Source of the DNA: Alphaproteobacteria bacterium
GTDB taxonomy: Bacteria > Myxococcota_A > UBA796 > GCA-2862545
Assembly (NCBI GenBank): GCA_020632885.1
Contig: JACKEQ010000003.1
Location: 1 to 64,000 of the forward strand
Reading direction: 5' to 3'
DNA: 64,000 nt
Every line of letters begins with the position of its first letter. Position 1 is the first letter of the stretch. Positions 7,222 through 17,838 of the stretch are shown one piece after another. Below the pieces are notes generated by a model, which was given only the letters and a program-made list of their open reading frames with translations, had not been told where the DNA came from and made no database searches. The position numbers were made by a program, and so were the translations under genes.

Positions 7222-9125
7222 TCACGCTCGTGCTGGCGGCCTTCGCGGGCGAGGTGGAGCTCGCCGAGTGGCGCCGTGTGCCGGTGTCCGAGCTCCTCGC
7301 GGTCACCGGTGAGGCTCTGGACGCACGGGAGGTCCTGGCCCTCGGGCGCCTTCGGGATCCCGCCGCGCTGCCGGCCCTCGAGCGGGCCCTCGCCGACGCC
7401 GATCTGGCACCCACGGCCGCCTTCGCGCTCGGCCTGACGCCAGGATCGGCGCCCGCCATCCGCAGGGCACTGGCGCGCACGGCGCCCCGCACGTCGAGGG
7501 ATCTGCTCGGCGAGCGCGACCTGCGCTGGCAGCTCGTGGAGGCCCTCGGGCGCCAGGGAGACGCCTCCGACCGCCCCCTCCTCGAGGGGCTGCTGACCGC
7601 TCCCTGGCCCGACGACGAGGCCGCGGCGCGCGCGCTCCTGCGGCTCCATCGAGGCCGCCACGACGTGCTCGCCGCCGTACCCGCCCTCGTCCGGGCCCTC
7701 GAGGCCGAGGATCCCCGCACCGGGATCGCCGCCGCCCAGGCCCTCGTTCGCATGGGGGTCCGCGGCCTGCCCGAGCCCACGCTGGCCCACCTCGCCGTCC
7801 TCGCCCGGCAGCTCCCGACGGAAGAGGGCCGCGCTTCCCTCGTGAAGGCCCTGGCCCCGGTGCTCGGTGCCGACGACCGGTCCCGCCTGCTGACCCTCGC
7901 GTGGTCCGACCGTCCCCTGGTGCGCGCCGCCGTGCTCACCGCGGTCACCAGCGGTCCGGTGGAGGGCGCGGAGGCCTGGGCACGCGAAGCGCTCGTGGAG
8001 GCGCACCCCTGGGTCCTGCCCGCTGCCGTGGACGCGGCCGCGAGCCTGGGGCTGAAGGACGCCCTCACCGACCTCGCGAGGCGCCACGCGGACGCGCCGC
8101 ACGTCCTCGGTCTCGTGGACGCCGCCCTCGAGGTGCGCGCGCTGCCCGACGCCCCCTGGCCCGTCCGCGCGGCGACCCTCGCGGGCAGCCCCACAGCGGA
8201 GCTCGAGGCGCTGGCCCTGGCCCCGAATGAGCCCGCCGGCGTGCGCACGGCCGCGGTGTCCGCGCTGATGGAGCGCGAGAACGACCCTGCGCTGTGGGTC
8301 CGGTTGCTCGCCTCGCCGGACGAGGGCGTGCGCGCGGCCGCCATCGGTGAGCTGCCGGAGCGCCCGAAGCCCGAGACCGTCGAGGAGCTGGTCGTCACGC
8401 TGCGGGTGGAGCGGGACATCTCGGTCACCCGCGCGGGCCTGGAGAAGCTCCTGGCCTGGAGGAAGGCCTCCCGGACCGCCGTCGTGCGGTCCCGGTACCT
8501 CGACAGCGTCCTGAAGCGGACGGCGAAGAGCACGCATCCACCGGTCCGCGAGGCCGCCCTGGAGCTGGCGGCGGCGCTGGGACTGGAGGTTCCGCCCGTC
8601 GCCCACGAGGCCACCGTGCGCGAGCTCATCCTGCCGGACGGCACGGTGACCACCACCACGGGCGAGCTGCCCGAGCCCGCGGAGGTCCGGCGCTACCGGG
8701 CCGCGCGCCTGCACACCACGCGTGGCACCGTGACCCTGGCCCTCGACCCGGGGATCGCCCCACTCGCCGTGCACGACTTCGTGTCCCTCGCGCGGTCGGG
8801 CTTCTACAGCGGGCTGCTCTGGCACCGCGTCGTGCCCGGGTTCGTCGCGCAGACCGGGTGTCCGCGGGGTGACGGGTGGGGCGGGCCCGGCTGGGAGATC
8901 GTGGACGAGGTGAGCGACCGGGCGTACCTGCCGGGTGCCGTGGGCTTCGCGCGGAGCGACCGGGACTCGGCGGGGTCGCAGTTCTTCGTCGCCACGGGTC
9001 CGGCGCGCTTCCTGGATGGCGACTACACGTGGTTCGGGCGTGTCACCGAGGGCCTCGATGTCGTGCGGGCGCTCGGTGTGGGCGACACCCTCGACGCAGT
9101 CGAGCTCCTCCTGGACACCGAGTGA
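7218..9125 (+). CDS. HEAT-repeat protein fused to a cyclophilin-type peptidyl-prolyl isomerase
   Basis: 635 residues; GTG overlaps the preceding stop. A short hydrophobic start (VITLVLAAFAG) could be a signal peptide, like other very short signals here. Residues about 25-470 are alpha-helical HEAT/armadillo-like repeats, seen as recurring patterns such as ALGRLRDPAALPALERAL and AAAQALVRMGVRGLP. Residues about 485-635 are a cyclophilin: TTRGTVTLALDPGIAPLAVHDF, FYSGLLWHRVVPGFVAQTG and GAVGFARSDRDSAGSQFFVATG, retaining the conserved Arg, Phe and Gln of the active site. Bacterial cyclophilins are usually about 165-200 residues alone. The fusion suggests a periplasmic folding factor in which the solenoid recruits a partner or client. 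The two families are certain; the role is inference. Confidence 0.9.
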   Translation: MITLVLAAFAGEVELAEWRRVPVSELLAVTGEALDAREVLALGRLRDPAALPALERALADADLAPTAAFALGLTPGSAPAIRRALARTAPRTSRDLLGERDLRWQLVEALGRQGDASDRPLLEGLLTAPWPDDEAAARALLRLHRGRHDVLAAVPALVRALEAEDPRTGIAAAQALVRMGVRGLPEPTLAHLAVLARQLPTEEGRASLVKALAPVLGADDRSRLLTLAWSDRPLVRAAVLTAVTSGPVEGAEAWAREALVEAHPWVLPAAVDAAASLGLKDALTDLARRHADAPHVLGLVDAALEVRALPDAPWPVRAATLAGSPTAELEALALAPNEPAGVRTAAVSALMERENDPALWVRLLASPDEGVRAAAIGELPERPKPETVEELVVTLRVERDISVTRAGLEKLLAWRKASRTAVVRSRYLDSVLKRTAKSTHPPVREAALELAAALGLEVPPVAHEATVRELILPDGTVTTTTGELPEPAEVRRYRAARLHTTRGTVTLALDPGIAPLAVHDFVSLARSGFYSGLLWHRVVPGFVAQTGCPRGDGWGGPGWEIVDEVSDRAYLPGAVGFARSDRDSAGSQFFVATGPARFLDGDYTWFGRVTEGLDVVRALGVGDTLDAVELLLDTE

Positions 9126-9649
9126 CGGCCGAGGAGCTCGTGGCGGCCGCGAAGACCCGGGCCGACTGCAAGCGCCTGGGAGCGCGCCTCGACGCCGAGC
9201 CCGACCTCAAGCCCGCTGTGGTGGCCCTGGCCCGCGCCAACGGCGTGGATCTGCCGGACGACGCCCCGACGTGGCCCGGCAAGCGCCTGTTGAGGCTCGC
9301 GCGGGGCAGGGAGGCCTCCTCGCGGGAGATCGGCAACCCGGTCGCCCTCGACGAGGCGTTCACCTGCGTGTCCTGCGGCCGGGAGGTCCCGCGGCACGGG
9401 CGCTCGGCGCGCGACCACTGCCCGTGGTGCCTCGTCGGTCTGCACGTGGACGACCGCGTGCCGGGCGATCGGGCGTCCACCTGCCGCGCCCGCCTCGATC
9501 CGGTGGCCGTGGAGCAGAAGGACGGGCGCTGGATCCTGGTGTACCGGTGCTCCGGTTGCGGCGCGACCCGCCGGAACCAGGTCCTGATGGACGGTGACCC
9601 ACCGGACCGTTGGGAGGCCGTGGTGGCGCTCACGGGTCGGATGCCGTGA
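9122..9649 (+). CDS. RNHCP-domain zinc-ribbon protein
   Basis: 175 residues; GTG overlaps the preceding stop (GTGA). The C-terminal half (about 80-165) matches the RNHCP domain: FTCVSCGREVP, the name-giving segment RDHCPWCLVGLHVD, then PGDRASTC and YRCSGCGATRRN. The CxxC pairs should bind zinc. The N-terminal 75 residues (EELVAAAKTRADCKRL and LRLARGREASSREIGNP) are helical and not recognised. RNHCP proteins are small, widely scattered and of unproven function; the zinc ribbons may suggest nucleic-acid contact. The neighbour downstream is tilS, started inside this gene's stop codon, so a link to RNA metabolism is conceivable but only inferred. Confidence 0.85.
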   Translation: MTAEELVAAAKTRADCKRLGARLDAEPDLKPAVVALARANGVDLPDDAPTWPGKRLLRLARGREASSREIGNPVALDEAFTCVSCGREVPRHGRSARDHCPWCLVGLHVDDRVPGDRASTCRARLDPVAVEQKDGRWILVYRCSGCGATRRNQVLMDGDPPDRWEAVVALTGRMP

Positions 9650-10536
9650 AGCAGGCGGTCGTCCGGGCCATCCGGGGGCTGAAGCTCTGGGAGGCCGGCC
9701 AGACCGTGGCCATCGCGGTCTCCGGCGGCCGCGACTCCCTCGTGCTCGCGGACGTCCTGCTCGCCACGCGCGGGCTCCACGGCGGTCGTCTGTCCATCGT
9801 GCACGTCGACCACGGGCTGCACCCCGACGCTCCGCGCTGGGCGGCCCACGTGGAGGCCTTCGCTGCCGAGAGGGGCGTGCCGTGCGCCGTGCATCGCGTG
9901 ACCTGCGGTCCGTCCGAGGACGCCGCGCGCCGGGCCCGGTTCGCCGTGCTGGACGGGCTCCCGGTGGATCGTGTGGCCCTGGGGCACCACGCGCGCGACC
10001 AGGCCGAGACGGTGCTCGTGAACCTCCTGCGTGGCACGGGGCCGCGGGGCCTCGGTGGCATGGCGCCCCGACGCGGGCGGTACGTCCGGCCGCTGTTGGG
10101 GCTGCAGCCCGAGGATCTCGCGGCCTGGGCGGAGGAGCGGCGCCTGGTGTGGGTGGAGGACCCCACGAATGCGCGCCCGACCTACCTGCGCAACCGCGTG
10201 CGACACGAGCTGCTCCCGGTGCTCGAGGGGCTCCGGGAGGGGAGTGTGACGAGCCTGGCGAGGAGCGCCGCGCTCGCCGCGGAGGACGAAGCGCTGCTGG
10301 GCGACCTGGCCGCGGAGCTCCCCCTCGATCCGCGCGTGCTGGCGGGCGCGCCGCGACCCCTCGCGCGCCGGAGGCTCCGGGACCTCGCGCCTGGTGCAAC
10401 AGTCGCCCAGATCGAGGCCCTCCTGGCCGCCGTCCAGGCGGGCCGGGGTCGCGTGTCGATCGGGGGGGACGTCACCATCGTGGTTCAGACCGGCGAGGTG
10501 GTGGTCGAAGGGGACTCGGGGGTCCACGGCGGTTAG
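9646..10536 (+). CDS. tilS: tRNA(Ile)-lysidine synthase
   Basis: 296 residues. TilS ligates lysine to C34 of the CAU-anticodon tRNA(Ile) using ATP, so the tRNA reads AUA and is charged with isoleucine. The PP-loop SGGRDS (26-31), VDHGLHPDA, the HHARDQAETVLVNLLRGTG segment and PLLGLQPEDLAAWA with EDPTNA and RNRVRHELLP are all diagnostic. The protein is shorter than E. coli TilS (about 430): it has a reduced C-terminal substrate-binding part, as in the short TilS class. The GTG start at 9646 overlaps the RNHCP stop; an upstream ATG at 9610 would add 12 unconserved residues inside the neighbour and was rejected. ftsH follows after three bases, the tilS-ftsH order seen in many bacteria. Confidence 0.95.
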   Translation: MKQAVVRAIRGLKLWEAGQTVAIAVSGGRDSLVLADVLLATRGLHGGRLSIVHVDHGLHPDAPRWAAHVEAFAAERGVPCAVHRVTCGPSEDAARRARFAVLDGLPVDRVALGHHARDQAETVLVNLLRGTGPRGLGGMAPRRGRYVRPLLGLQPEDLAAWAEERRLVWVEDPTNARPTYLRNRVRHELLPVLEGLREGSVTSLARSAALAAEDEALLGDLAAELPLDPRVLAGAPRPLARRRLRDLAPGATVAQIEALLAAVQAGRGRVSIGGDVTIVVQTGEVVVEGDSGVHGG

Positions 10537-10539
10537 GGA

Positions 10540-12387
<1,848 letters not shown>

Positions 12388-12447
12388 CCGGGGCCCGGGC
12401 GGTTCCTGACGGGGCCGCCGTTCCTCGATAGAGCACCCTGGAGACGC

Positions 12448-12454
12448 GGGAGGA
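12448..12454 (+). promoter_or_regulatory. Ribosome binding site of cdaA
   Basis: GGGAGGA lies three bases before the GTG at 12458 and supports that start. It is one of the few strong Shine-Dalgarno sequences in this part of the window, where most starts are coupled to an upstream stop. Confidence 0.6.
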
Positions 12455-12457
12455 ACG

Positions 12458-13273
12458 GTGCAGGGCCTGTGGGAGTGGTACGCCGACAGCCCGTTCGCCA
12501 CGTCCACCTGGGTCGACTGGGTCGACATCCTCCTGCTCGCGGCCGTCGTCTACAACGTGCTGATGCTCCTGCGGGGCACCCGCGCGATGCAGAGCCTCGT
12601 GGGCCTCGGGCTGCTCTTCGTGCTCTACGCGGTGGCGCGCTTCGGCGGGCTCACGTCCATCGAGTGGGTGCTCGACAACCTCCTCGTCTACCTCGTGCTG
12701 GCCGTGATCATCCTCTTCCAGGCGGACATCCGGAGGGCGCTGGAGACAGCGGGCGCACGGTTCTTCACCCGGGTGAGCGCCGCGCGGGCAGACGCCTCGA
12801 TCCTCGAGGAGGTCATCAAGGCAGCCTTCCTGCTCGCACGCCGGAAGATCGGCGCCCTCATCGTGATCGAGGGGTCCGCAGAGCTCGACGCCTACACGGA
12901 GGGCACGCACATCCTGAAGGCCAACGTGAGCCACGAGCTCCTGCAGAGCATCTTCCACCCCGCGAGCCCCCTGCACGACGGCGCCGTCGTCATCCGCGAC
13001 AACCGCGTGGAGGCAGCGGGGGTCTTCCTGCCCATCACGCTCTCGAAGGACATCTCGCGGGCCTTCGGCACCCGCCACCGCGCGGCCATCGGGCTCACCG
13101 AGGCCACCGACGCCATCTGCATCGTGGTCAGCGAGGAGCGCGGCACCGTCGCCATCGTCTCGCGCGGCGAGATCGTGCCCGTCGCCGACATGAACGACCT
13201 CCGGCAGAACCTCACCGAGCAGCTCGAGAGCGTCCGCGACGACCTGGCGAGCCCGGGGACCGCCAGTGCTTGA
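12458..13273 (+). CDS. cdaA: Diadenylate cyclase CdaA (c-di-AMP synthase)
   Basis: 271 residues. CdaA condenses two ATP into cyclic di-AMP, which controls potassium/osmolyte transport and cell-wall balance. Three membrane helices (about 22-40, 44-62, 70-88) precede a DAC domain with the catalytic DGA (174-176, in SPLHDGAVV) and RHR (206-208, in GTRHRAAIG). The linker QADIRRALE matches the family's FQPELRRALE. The gene is followed by its usual partner ybbR/cdaR and by glmM, the conserved cdaA-cdaR-glmM order of Firmicutes, so control by both partners at the membrane is likely. A good Shine-Dalgarno supports the GTG start. No c-di-AMP phosphodiesterase is visible in the window. Confidence 0.95.
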   Translation: MQGLWEWYADSPFATSTWVDWVDILLLAAVVYNVLMLLRGTRAMQSLVGLGLLFVLYAVARFGGLTSIEWVLDNLLVYLVLAVIILFQADIRRALETAGARFFTRVSAARADASILEEVIKAAFLLARRKIGALIVIEGSAELDAYTEGTHILKANVSHELLQSIFHPASPLHDGAVVIRDNRVEAAGVFLPITLSKDISRAFGTRHRAAIGLTEATDAICIVVSEERGTVAIVSRGEIVPVADMNDLRQNLTEQLESVRDDLASPGTASA

Positions 13274-14189
13274 GACCCTCTTCGGCAACCCGCACTACAA
13301 GCTCGTGTCGCTGCTCGTGGCCGTGCTGGCGTGGCTCTACGTACAGTCCGACGAGGTCGCGACCGGCCAGGTGAACGCGCGGGTGGAGTGGGAGCTCGCG
13401 GAGGGCCTGGTGAGCGTGCGGCCCCTGCCGCGCACCGTCGCGCTGCGGGTGAAGGGCACCCGGGCGGCCATCCGGAAGGCCCGGACCCAGCTGGCCCTCG
13501 TGATGCCGGTGGACCTCCGGCAGGCCGGTCCTGGCGAGCACAACGTCGACTTCGCGCCCTTCGCGGTCAACGGCCTCGAGACCAACCTGGAGATCCTCTC
13601 GCGCACGCCGTCGGGGATCCGCGTGCAGCTCGACAAGCAGGTGACCCGGCGCATCGAGCTCAAGACCCGCGTCGTGGGCGAGCCGGCCGACGGGTACGCC
13701 GTGCGGCGGGTGAAGCTCCAGCCCGCCGTCGTGCAGGTCTCCGGGCCCGCGTCCGTGGTGAACGAGCTCCAGGAGATCCCCACCGAGCCCATCGACGTGG
13801 CCGGGCTCATGGCGGACCTCGACGTGCCCGTGCGCCTGTCGCTGCCGGCCTCCATCACGGCCGTGCTCGCCGAGGAGGTGAAGGCCGAGGTGAGCATGAT
13901 CGCCCTCAACGAGCCTCGCGTCTTCGCGGACGTGCCCGTGGAGGTCTGGGGCGGCCGGGGCACGGTCACGCCCGACGTGGCCGAGGTCGAGCTCACCGGG
14001 CCGTCGACGCTCGTCCGCGATCTCTCGGCGGAGGACCTCGTGGTCTTCGTGCACCCCCCGGGCGAGACCGGAAGCGCGCGCGTCACCTGGGGCGACGGGG
14101 GACCCGGCAAGGTACGGGTCCTCCACGGCGCGGGCAAGGACGTGCGCGCCACGAACGTCACCCCCAGCACCTTCGAGGTCACCCGATGA
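13266..14189 (+). CDS. cdaR: YbbR-domain protein, CdaA regulator (CdaR)
   Basis: 307 residues. One N-terminal membrane helix (YKLVSLLVAVLAWLYVQSD, about 11-29) anchors an extracytoplasmic part made of repeated YbbR domains (about 35-290), recognised by recurring segments such as VALRVKGTRAAI, QVSGPASVVNEL and VELTGPSTLVRDL. CdaR binds CdaA and modulates its cyclase activity in Gram-positives; in this Gram-negative it would face the periplasm. The GTG start lies eight bases inside the end of cdaA and its TGA overlaps the glmM ATG, so the three proteins are translationally coupled. How the ybbR domains sense the envelope is unknown. Confidence 0.9.
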   Translation: MLETLFGNPHYKLVSLLVAVLAWLYVQSDEVATGQVNARVEWELAEGLVSVRPLPRTVALRVKGTRAAIRKARTQLALVMPVDLRQAGPGEHNVDFAPFAVNGLETNLEILSRTPSGIRVQLDKQVTRRIELKTRVVGEPADGYAVRRVKLQPAVVQVSGPASVVNELQEIPTEPIDVAGLMADLDVPVRLSLPASITAVLAEEVKAEVSMIALNEPRVFADVPVEVWGGRGTVTPDVAEVELTGPSTLVRDLSAEDLVVFVHPPGETGSARVTWGDGGPGKVRVLHGAGKDVRATNVTPSTFEVTR

Positions 14190-15457
14190 AGTTCGGCACC
14201 GACGGCATCCGCGGACGCGCGGGGCCTGCGCCCATCGATCCCGAGTCCGCCGTGCGCATCGGCAGGGCGGCCGCCAGGCTGGCCCGCGAGAACGGGTCGC
14301 CCGTCGTGGTCGTCGCGCGCGACACGCGCCCGAGCGGCGGCATGCTCGCGGCGGCCGTGTGCGCAGGCGTGATGGGGGAGGGCGGTGTGGCCGTGGACGC
14401 GGGGGTTGTGCCCACGCCGGCCCTCGCCGTGGCCCTGCACGACGGGCTCGGTGCGGCGGGCGTGATGATCACGGCCTCCCACAACCCCTGGGTCGACAAC
14501 GGCTTCAAGATCCTCTCGGAGGGCGGTCGGAAGCTCACGGACGACGAGACCGCGCGGGTGGAGGGTTGGCTCGCCGAGGACGGGCACAACGGGGGCGTCG
14601 GCTACACCGAGGACGCCCACCAGGCCGTGCTGGAGGCCTGGCTCGCGCGGCTCGCGGACATCGACACGTCGGGCCTGGCGGGTCGCAGGCTGGCGGTAGA
14701 CCTGGCGGAGGGTGCTGGTGGAGTCGCCGCGGACTGGCTCGCCCAGCAGCCCTTCGAGGTCGTGCTCGTCCAGGGCGACCGCATCAACGACGGCGTGGGG
14801 TCCGAGCATCCCGGGCGCCTCCAGCAGCTCGTGCGGGACGAGGGGTGCTTCGCTGGCCTCGCCATCGACGGTGACGGCGACCGGTGCCTGCTCGTCGACG
14901 ACACCGGCGAGATCGTGCACGGCGACGCGCTCACGTGGCTCCTGGCCCGGCGGCTCGGTGTGGACGCCCTCGCGGTCACCCAGATGAGCACGGGGGCCCT
15001 GGGGCCGGCCCTGCCGGGGGTCCGCATGCACGTGACTCCGGTGGGCGACCGCTACCTCCAGATCGCCATGCGTGAGCACGGGCTCGCCCTGGCCGCGGAG
15101 GAATCGGGGCACGTGCTCTTCGCCGATCACCCCGGCGGAGACGGGCTCCTCGCGGGTCTCAGGGCGCTCGGAGGGCTCGAGCGGCCCCTGTCCGCGGAGC
15201 TGGAGGGGTTCCGCCCGTGGCCGCGGGTGAAGGCGAAGGTCCGGGTGGACGAGCGCGTTCCGCTCGACGAGCTGCCCGCGGTCGCCGCAGCGGTGCGGGA
15301 AGGCGAGGAGCGCCTGGGTGACGGAGGGCGCGTGTTCCTCCGCTATTCGGGGACCGAGCCCGTGATGCGCATCCTGGTCGAGGGACGCGACGATGCAGTG
15401 GTGGAGGCCGTGGGCCGCGACGTGGAGGCCGTGATCCGGGAGGTCCTGTGTCCCTGA
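14186..15457 (+). CDS. glmM: Phosphoglucosamine mutase
   Basis: 423 residues, slightly short (typical 445). Converts glucosamine-6-phosphate to glucosamine-1-phosphate for UDP-GlcNAc, the precursor of peptidoglycan and lipid A. The phosphoserine loop TASHNP has Ser97; the magnesium loop DGDGDR is at 227-232; the sugar-binding EESGH and phosphate-binding RYSGTEPVMR are present. The N-terminus MKFGTDGIRG is the family standard and confirms the ATG that overlaps the cdaR stop (ATGA). In other bacteria CdaA and GlmM interact and GlmM inhibits the cyclase; the coupled gene order here agrees with that. Confidence 0.96.
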   Translation: MKFGTDGIRGRAGPAPIDPESAVRIGRAAARLARENGSPVVVVARDTRPSGGMLAAAVCAGVMGEGGVAVDAGVVPTPALAVALHDGLGAAGVMITASHNPWVDNGFKILSEGGRKLTDDETARVEGWLAEDGHNGGVGYTEDAHQAVLEAWLARLADIDTSGLAGRRLAVDLAEGAGGVAADWLAQQPFEVVLVQGDRINDGVGSEHPGRLQQLVRDEGCFAGLAIDGDGDRCLLVDDTGEIVHGDALTWLLARRLGVDALAVTQMSTGALGPALPGVRMHVTPVGDRYLQIAMREHGLALAAEESGHVLFADHPGGDGLLAGLRALGGLERPLSAELEGFRPWPRVKAKVRVDERVPLDELPAVAAAVREGEERLGDGGRVFLRYSGTEPVMRILVEGRDDAVVEAVGRDVEAVIREVLCP

Positions 15458-16902
15458 TCTCCACGGCCGCCCAGTGCCGTGCGCTGGACGCCGCCACCAT
15501 CGACGGCTGGGGCGTTCCGGGCGTGGCGCTCATGGAGCTCGCCAGCCGCGGGCTCGCGGAGGCCGTGCGCGCCAGGTTCCCCGCGCAGGCCGCTCAGGGC
15601 GTGGTCGCCGTCTGCGGTGCCGGCAACAACGGCGGCGATGGCTACGCCGCCGCCCGCTGGTTGCACCTGTGGGGCTTCCCGGTGTCGGTGCTGCCGCTCT
15701 CGGAGACGTCCGGGGGCGACGCGGGCATCATGCGCGAGGCCGCCCGACGCCTCGGGATCGCCGAGGTGGACGCCGTGCCGACGGGCAGCGGGCTCGTGAT
15801 CGACGCCGTGTTCGGTACGGGGCTCGCGCGTGCCGTGCGAGGGCACGCCGCAGCGGTGCTCGAGGCCATCGCTGCGTCCGGGGCCGTCGTGGTCGCGTGC
15901 GACATCCCGAGCGGTCTGCACGCCGACACCGGCGAGGTGCTCGGGCCCGTGCCGGCAGCCGCCCACACGGTGACGTTCGGGCGCCTGAAGCCCGCGTTCT
16001 TCACGCCCGCCGGGAGCCTCGCGGGCACCGTCGAGGTCGTCGACATCGGGGTCGCACGGGAAGGGCTGGCCATCGGCGAGGTCTCGACGCGCGAGGGCAT
16101 GGCGCACCTCTGGCCGCCGCGTGCGTCCGGATCGCACAAGGGCACCCACGGTCACCTGGCCGTGGTGGCAGGCAGCGTGGAGATGGCCGGTGCTGCCGTC
16201 CTGACGTGCCTGGGGGCGTCGAGGGCGGGCGCGGGGCTCGTGACCCTCTTCGTGCATCCGGACGCCCTGTCGCGCCTCTCGGCGCTACCAGCGAGCGTGA
16301 TGGTGCGTCCGCTGGCCCCCGCCGCGGCATTGGCCGCCGCGACGACCTTCGATGCCGTGGCCGTCGGCCCGGGGCTCGGCGGCGGTCGGCCCCTGGCGGC
16401 GGACGTGCTCGACGCGCTCGCGGACCTCCTGCACCGCGACCAGCCCGCGGTGCTCGATGCGGACGCCCTGGTCCCGGGGCTGCCCGCAGGTCGCCATGCC
16501 ATCCGCACCCCGCACCCCGGCGAGCTCGCGAGGCTGCTGGCCTGCACGGTGGCCGAGGTCCAGGCCGACCGCTTCGGTCGGGTGCGCGAGAACCCGGGAG
16601 TCACCCTGCTGAAGGGCCCGCACACCCTGATCCACGACGGCGCCGGGCATGTGCACGTGAACCCCACCGGCAGTCCCGCGCTCGCGACGGCCGGCTCCGG
16701 CGACGTGCTCACCGGGGTCGTGGGCGCGCTCCTGGCCCGCGGGCTGTCTCCCGTGGACGCCGGCCGTCTGGGCGCATGGGTGCACGGTCGGGCGGGGGAG
16801 ATCCTGCTCGATCGCGCCCCCGACGGGCACATCGCGCCGGACATCGCGGGCGCGCTGCCCCTCGCCATCGCGGAGCTCCTCGATGTACCTCGACGGCCCT
16901 GA
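15448..16902 (+). CDS. nnr: Bifunctional NAD(P)H-hydrate epimerase / ADP-dependent dehydratase
   Basis: 484 residues. Repairs hydrated NAD(P)H: the N-terminal YjeF_N epimerase domain (about 1-215) has CGAGNNGGDGYAAARWL and DIPSGLHADTGE; the C-terminal ribokinase-like dehydratase (about 225-480) has HLAVVAGSVEMAGAA, TPHPGELARLL and NPTGSPALATAGSGDVLTG. Both domains look intact. The GTG start lies ten bases inside glmM, and tsaE starts 20 bases before this gene ends. The nnr-tsaE neighbourhood is common in bacteria. It probably belongs to the same transcript as cdaA-cdaR-glmM. Confidence 0.95.
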   Translation: MSLISTAAQCRALDAATIDGWGVPGVALMELASRGLAEAVRARFPAQAAQGVVAVCGAGNNGGDGYAAARWLHLWGFPVSVLPLSETSGGDAGIMREAARRLGIAEVDAVPTGSGLVIDAVFGTGLARAVRGHAAAVLEAIAASGAVVVACDIPSGLHADTGEVLGPVPAAAHTVTFGRLKPAFFTPAGSLAGTVEVVDIGVAREGLAIGEVSTREGMAHLWPPRASGSHKGTHGHLAVVAGSVEMAGAAVLTCLGASRAGAGLVTLFVHPDALSRLSALPASVMVRPLAPAAALAAATTFDAVAVGPGLGGGRPLAADVLDALADLLHRDQPAVLDADALVPGLPAGRHAIRTPHPGELARLLACTVAEVQADRFGRVRENPGVTLLKGPHTLIHDGAGHVHVNPTGSPALATAGSGDVLTGVVGALLARGLSPVDAGRLGAWVHGRAGEILLDRAPDGHIAPDIAGALPLAIAELLDVPRRP

Positions 16903-17323
16903 CGCGACGGACGCCCTCGGGCGGCGTCTGGGCGCCCTCGCGGAGCCCGGTCAGGTCGTGGCCCTCGTCGGCGATCTGGGGGCCGGGAAGTCGGCGCTGG
17001 CCCGCGGGATCGCCCGCGGACTCGGGCTCACCGAGAGGATCCCGAGCCCGACGTTCGTGATCGCGAACACCTACACGGACGGTCGGATCCCGTTCCACCA
17101 CCTGGATCTCTACCGGCTCGGCGATCCCGAGGAGCTCGAGCAGCTCGGCCTGGACGAGCTGATCGCGGAGGGCGTCAGCGCCGTGGAGTGGGCGGATCTC
17201 TTCCCGGAGATCCTGCCCGACGATCACCTGGAGCTCCGGGTCGTCCAGGAGGGCGAAGGGCGCCGGGTGGAGGCGACGCCCCACGGGCCACGCAGCCGGG
17301 CGCTCTGGGACGGTGTGGCGTGA
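16883..17323 (+). CDS. tsaE: tRNA threonylcarbamoyladenosine biosynthesis ATPase TsaE
   Basis: 146 residues. The ATPase subunit that, with TsaB and TsaD, makes t6A37 in ANN-decoding tRNAs. P-loop GDLGAGKS (30-37), the switch-like SPTFVIANTY, FHHLDLYRL and VEWAD motifs are the family's fingerprints. Length is normal. It overlaps nnr by 20 bases and its stop overlaps the GTG of the ComEA-like gene. tsaB and tsaD are not in the window. Confidence 0.94.
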   Translation: MYLDGPDATDALGRRLGALAEPGQVVALVGDLGAGKSALARGIARGLGLTERIPSPTFVIANTYTDGRIPFHHLDLYRLGDPEELEQLGLDELIAEGVSAVEWADLFPEILPDDHLELRVVQEGEGRRVEATPHGPRSRALWDGVA

Positions 17324-17838
17324 GCCTCTCGTTCCGGACGGCTCCCCGCGCGACCCGGGGCGCTCCCTGGTCGGCGATCGTCGTGTTCGTGCTGCTCGGG
17401 GCCGCGCTGACCTGGCGGGCCACGCGCGTGCCACCGGTGTCGGTGCCGGAGCTCGTGGAGGTCGTCGGCGACGTGCCACGCCCCGGGACGTACGCCCTGG
17501 TGGACCCCACGCTGGCGAGCGCCGCGCGTGCCGCAGGCAGCTCGGTGGCCCTCGACGGCACGCCCGTCCCTCACGGCCATCGCGTTCGGATCGCGGGCGA
17601 TCGGGCCACGATCGAGGCCCCACCGGACCCCGTGCTCGTCGCGCTGCCCGTGGATCCCAACGTCGCCGACGCCGTGGCCCTGGAGGCCGTCCCGGGCATC
17701 GGGCCGGCCACGGCCCGGGCGATCCTGGAGGAGCGCGCCCACGGTCCGTTCACGAGCCTGGAGGACCTGAAGCGCGTGAAGGGCATCGGGGCCCACCGGC
17801 TCGCCGAGATCCGGCCGTTCCTGGCGGTCGGGCCGTGA
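17320..17838 (+). CDS. ComEA-like helix-hairpin-helix membrane protein
   Basis: 172 residues. Short cytoplasmic N-terminus, one membrane helix (about 18-33), then an SLBB-like segment (VEVVGDVPRPGTYALVDP, about 46-90) and a C-terminal double helix-hairpin-helix (VPGIGPATARAILEER and VKGIGAHRLAEIRPF, about 122-167). This is the architecture of ComEA, the DNA receptor for natural transformation, placing the DNA-binding part outside the cytoplasmic membrane. No comEC is in the window, so competence is not shown; related small HhH proteins have other roles. GTG start in the tsaE stop (GTGA) and stop overlapping the cysteine desulfurase start. Confidence 0.85.
   Translation: MSLSFRTAPRATRGAPWSAIVVFVLLGAALTWRATRVPPVSVPELVEVVGDVPRPGTYALVDPTLASAARAAGSSVALDGTPVPHGHRVRIAGDRATIEAPPDPVLVALPVDPNVADAVALEAVPGIGPATARAILEERAHGPFTSLEDLKRVKGIGAHRLAEIRPFLAVGP

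Noticed and set aside
12388..12457. Terminator between ftsH and cdaA.
   Set aside because: Only a five-pair GGCGG/CCGCC stem with a 12-base loop and no T tract; too weak to call.
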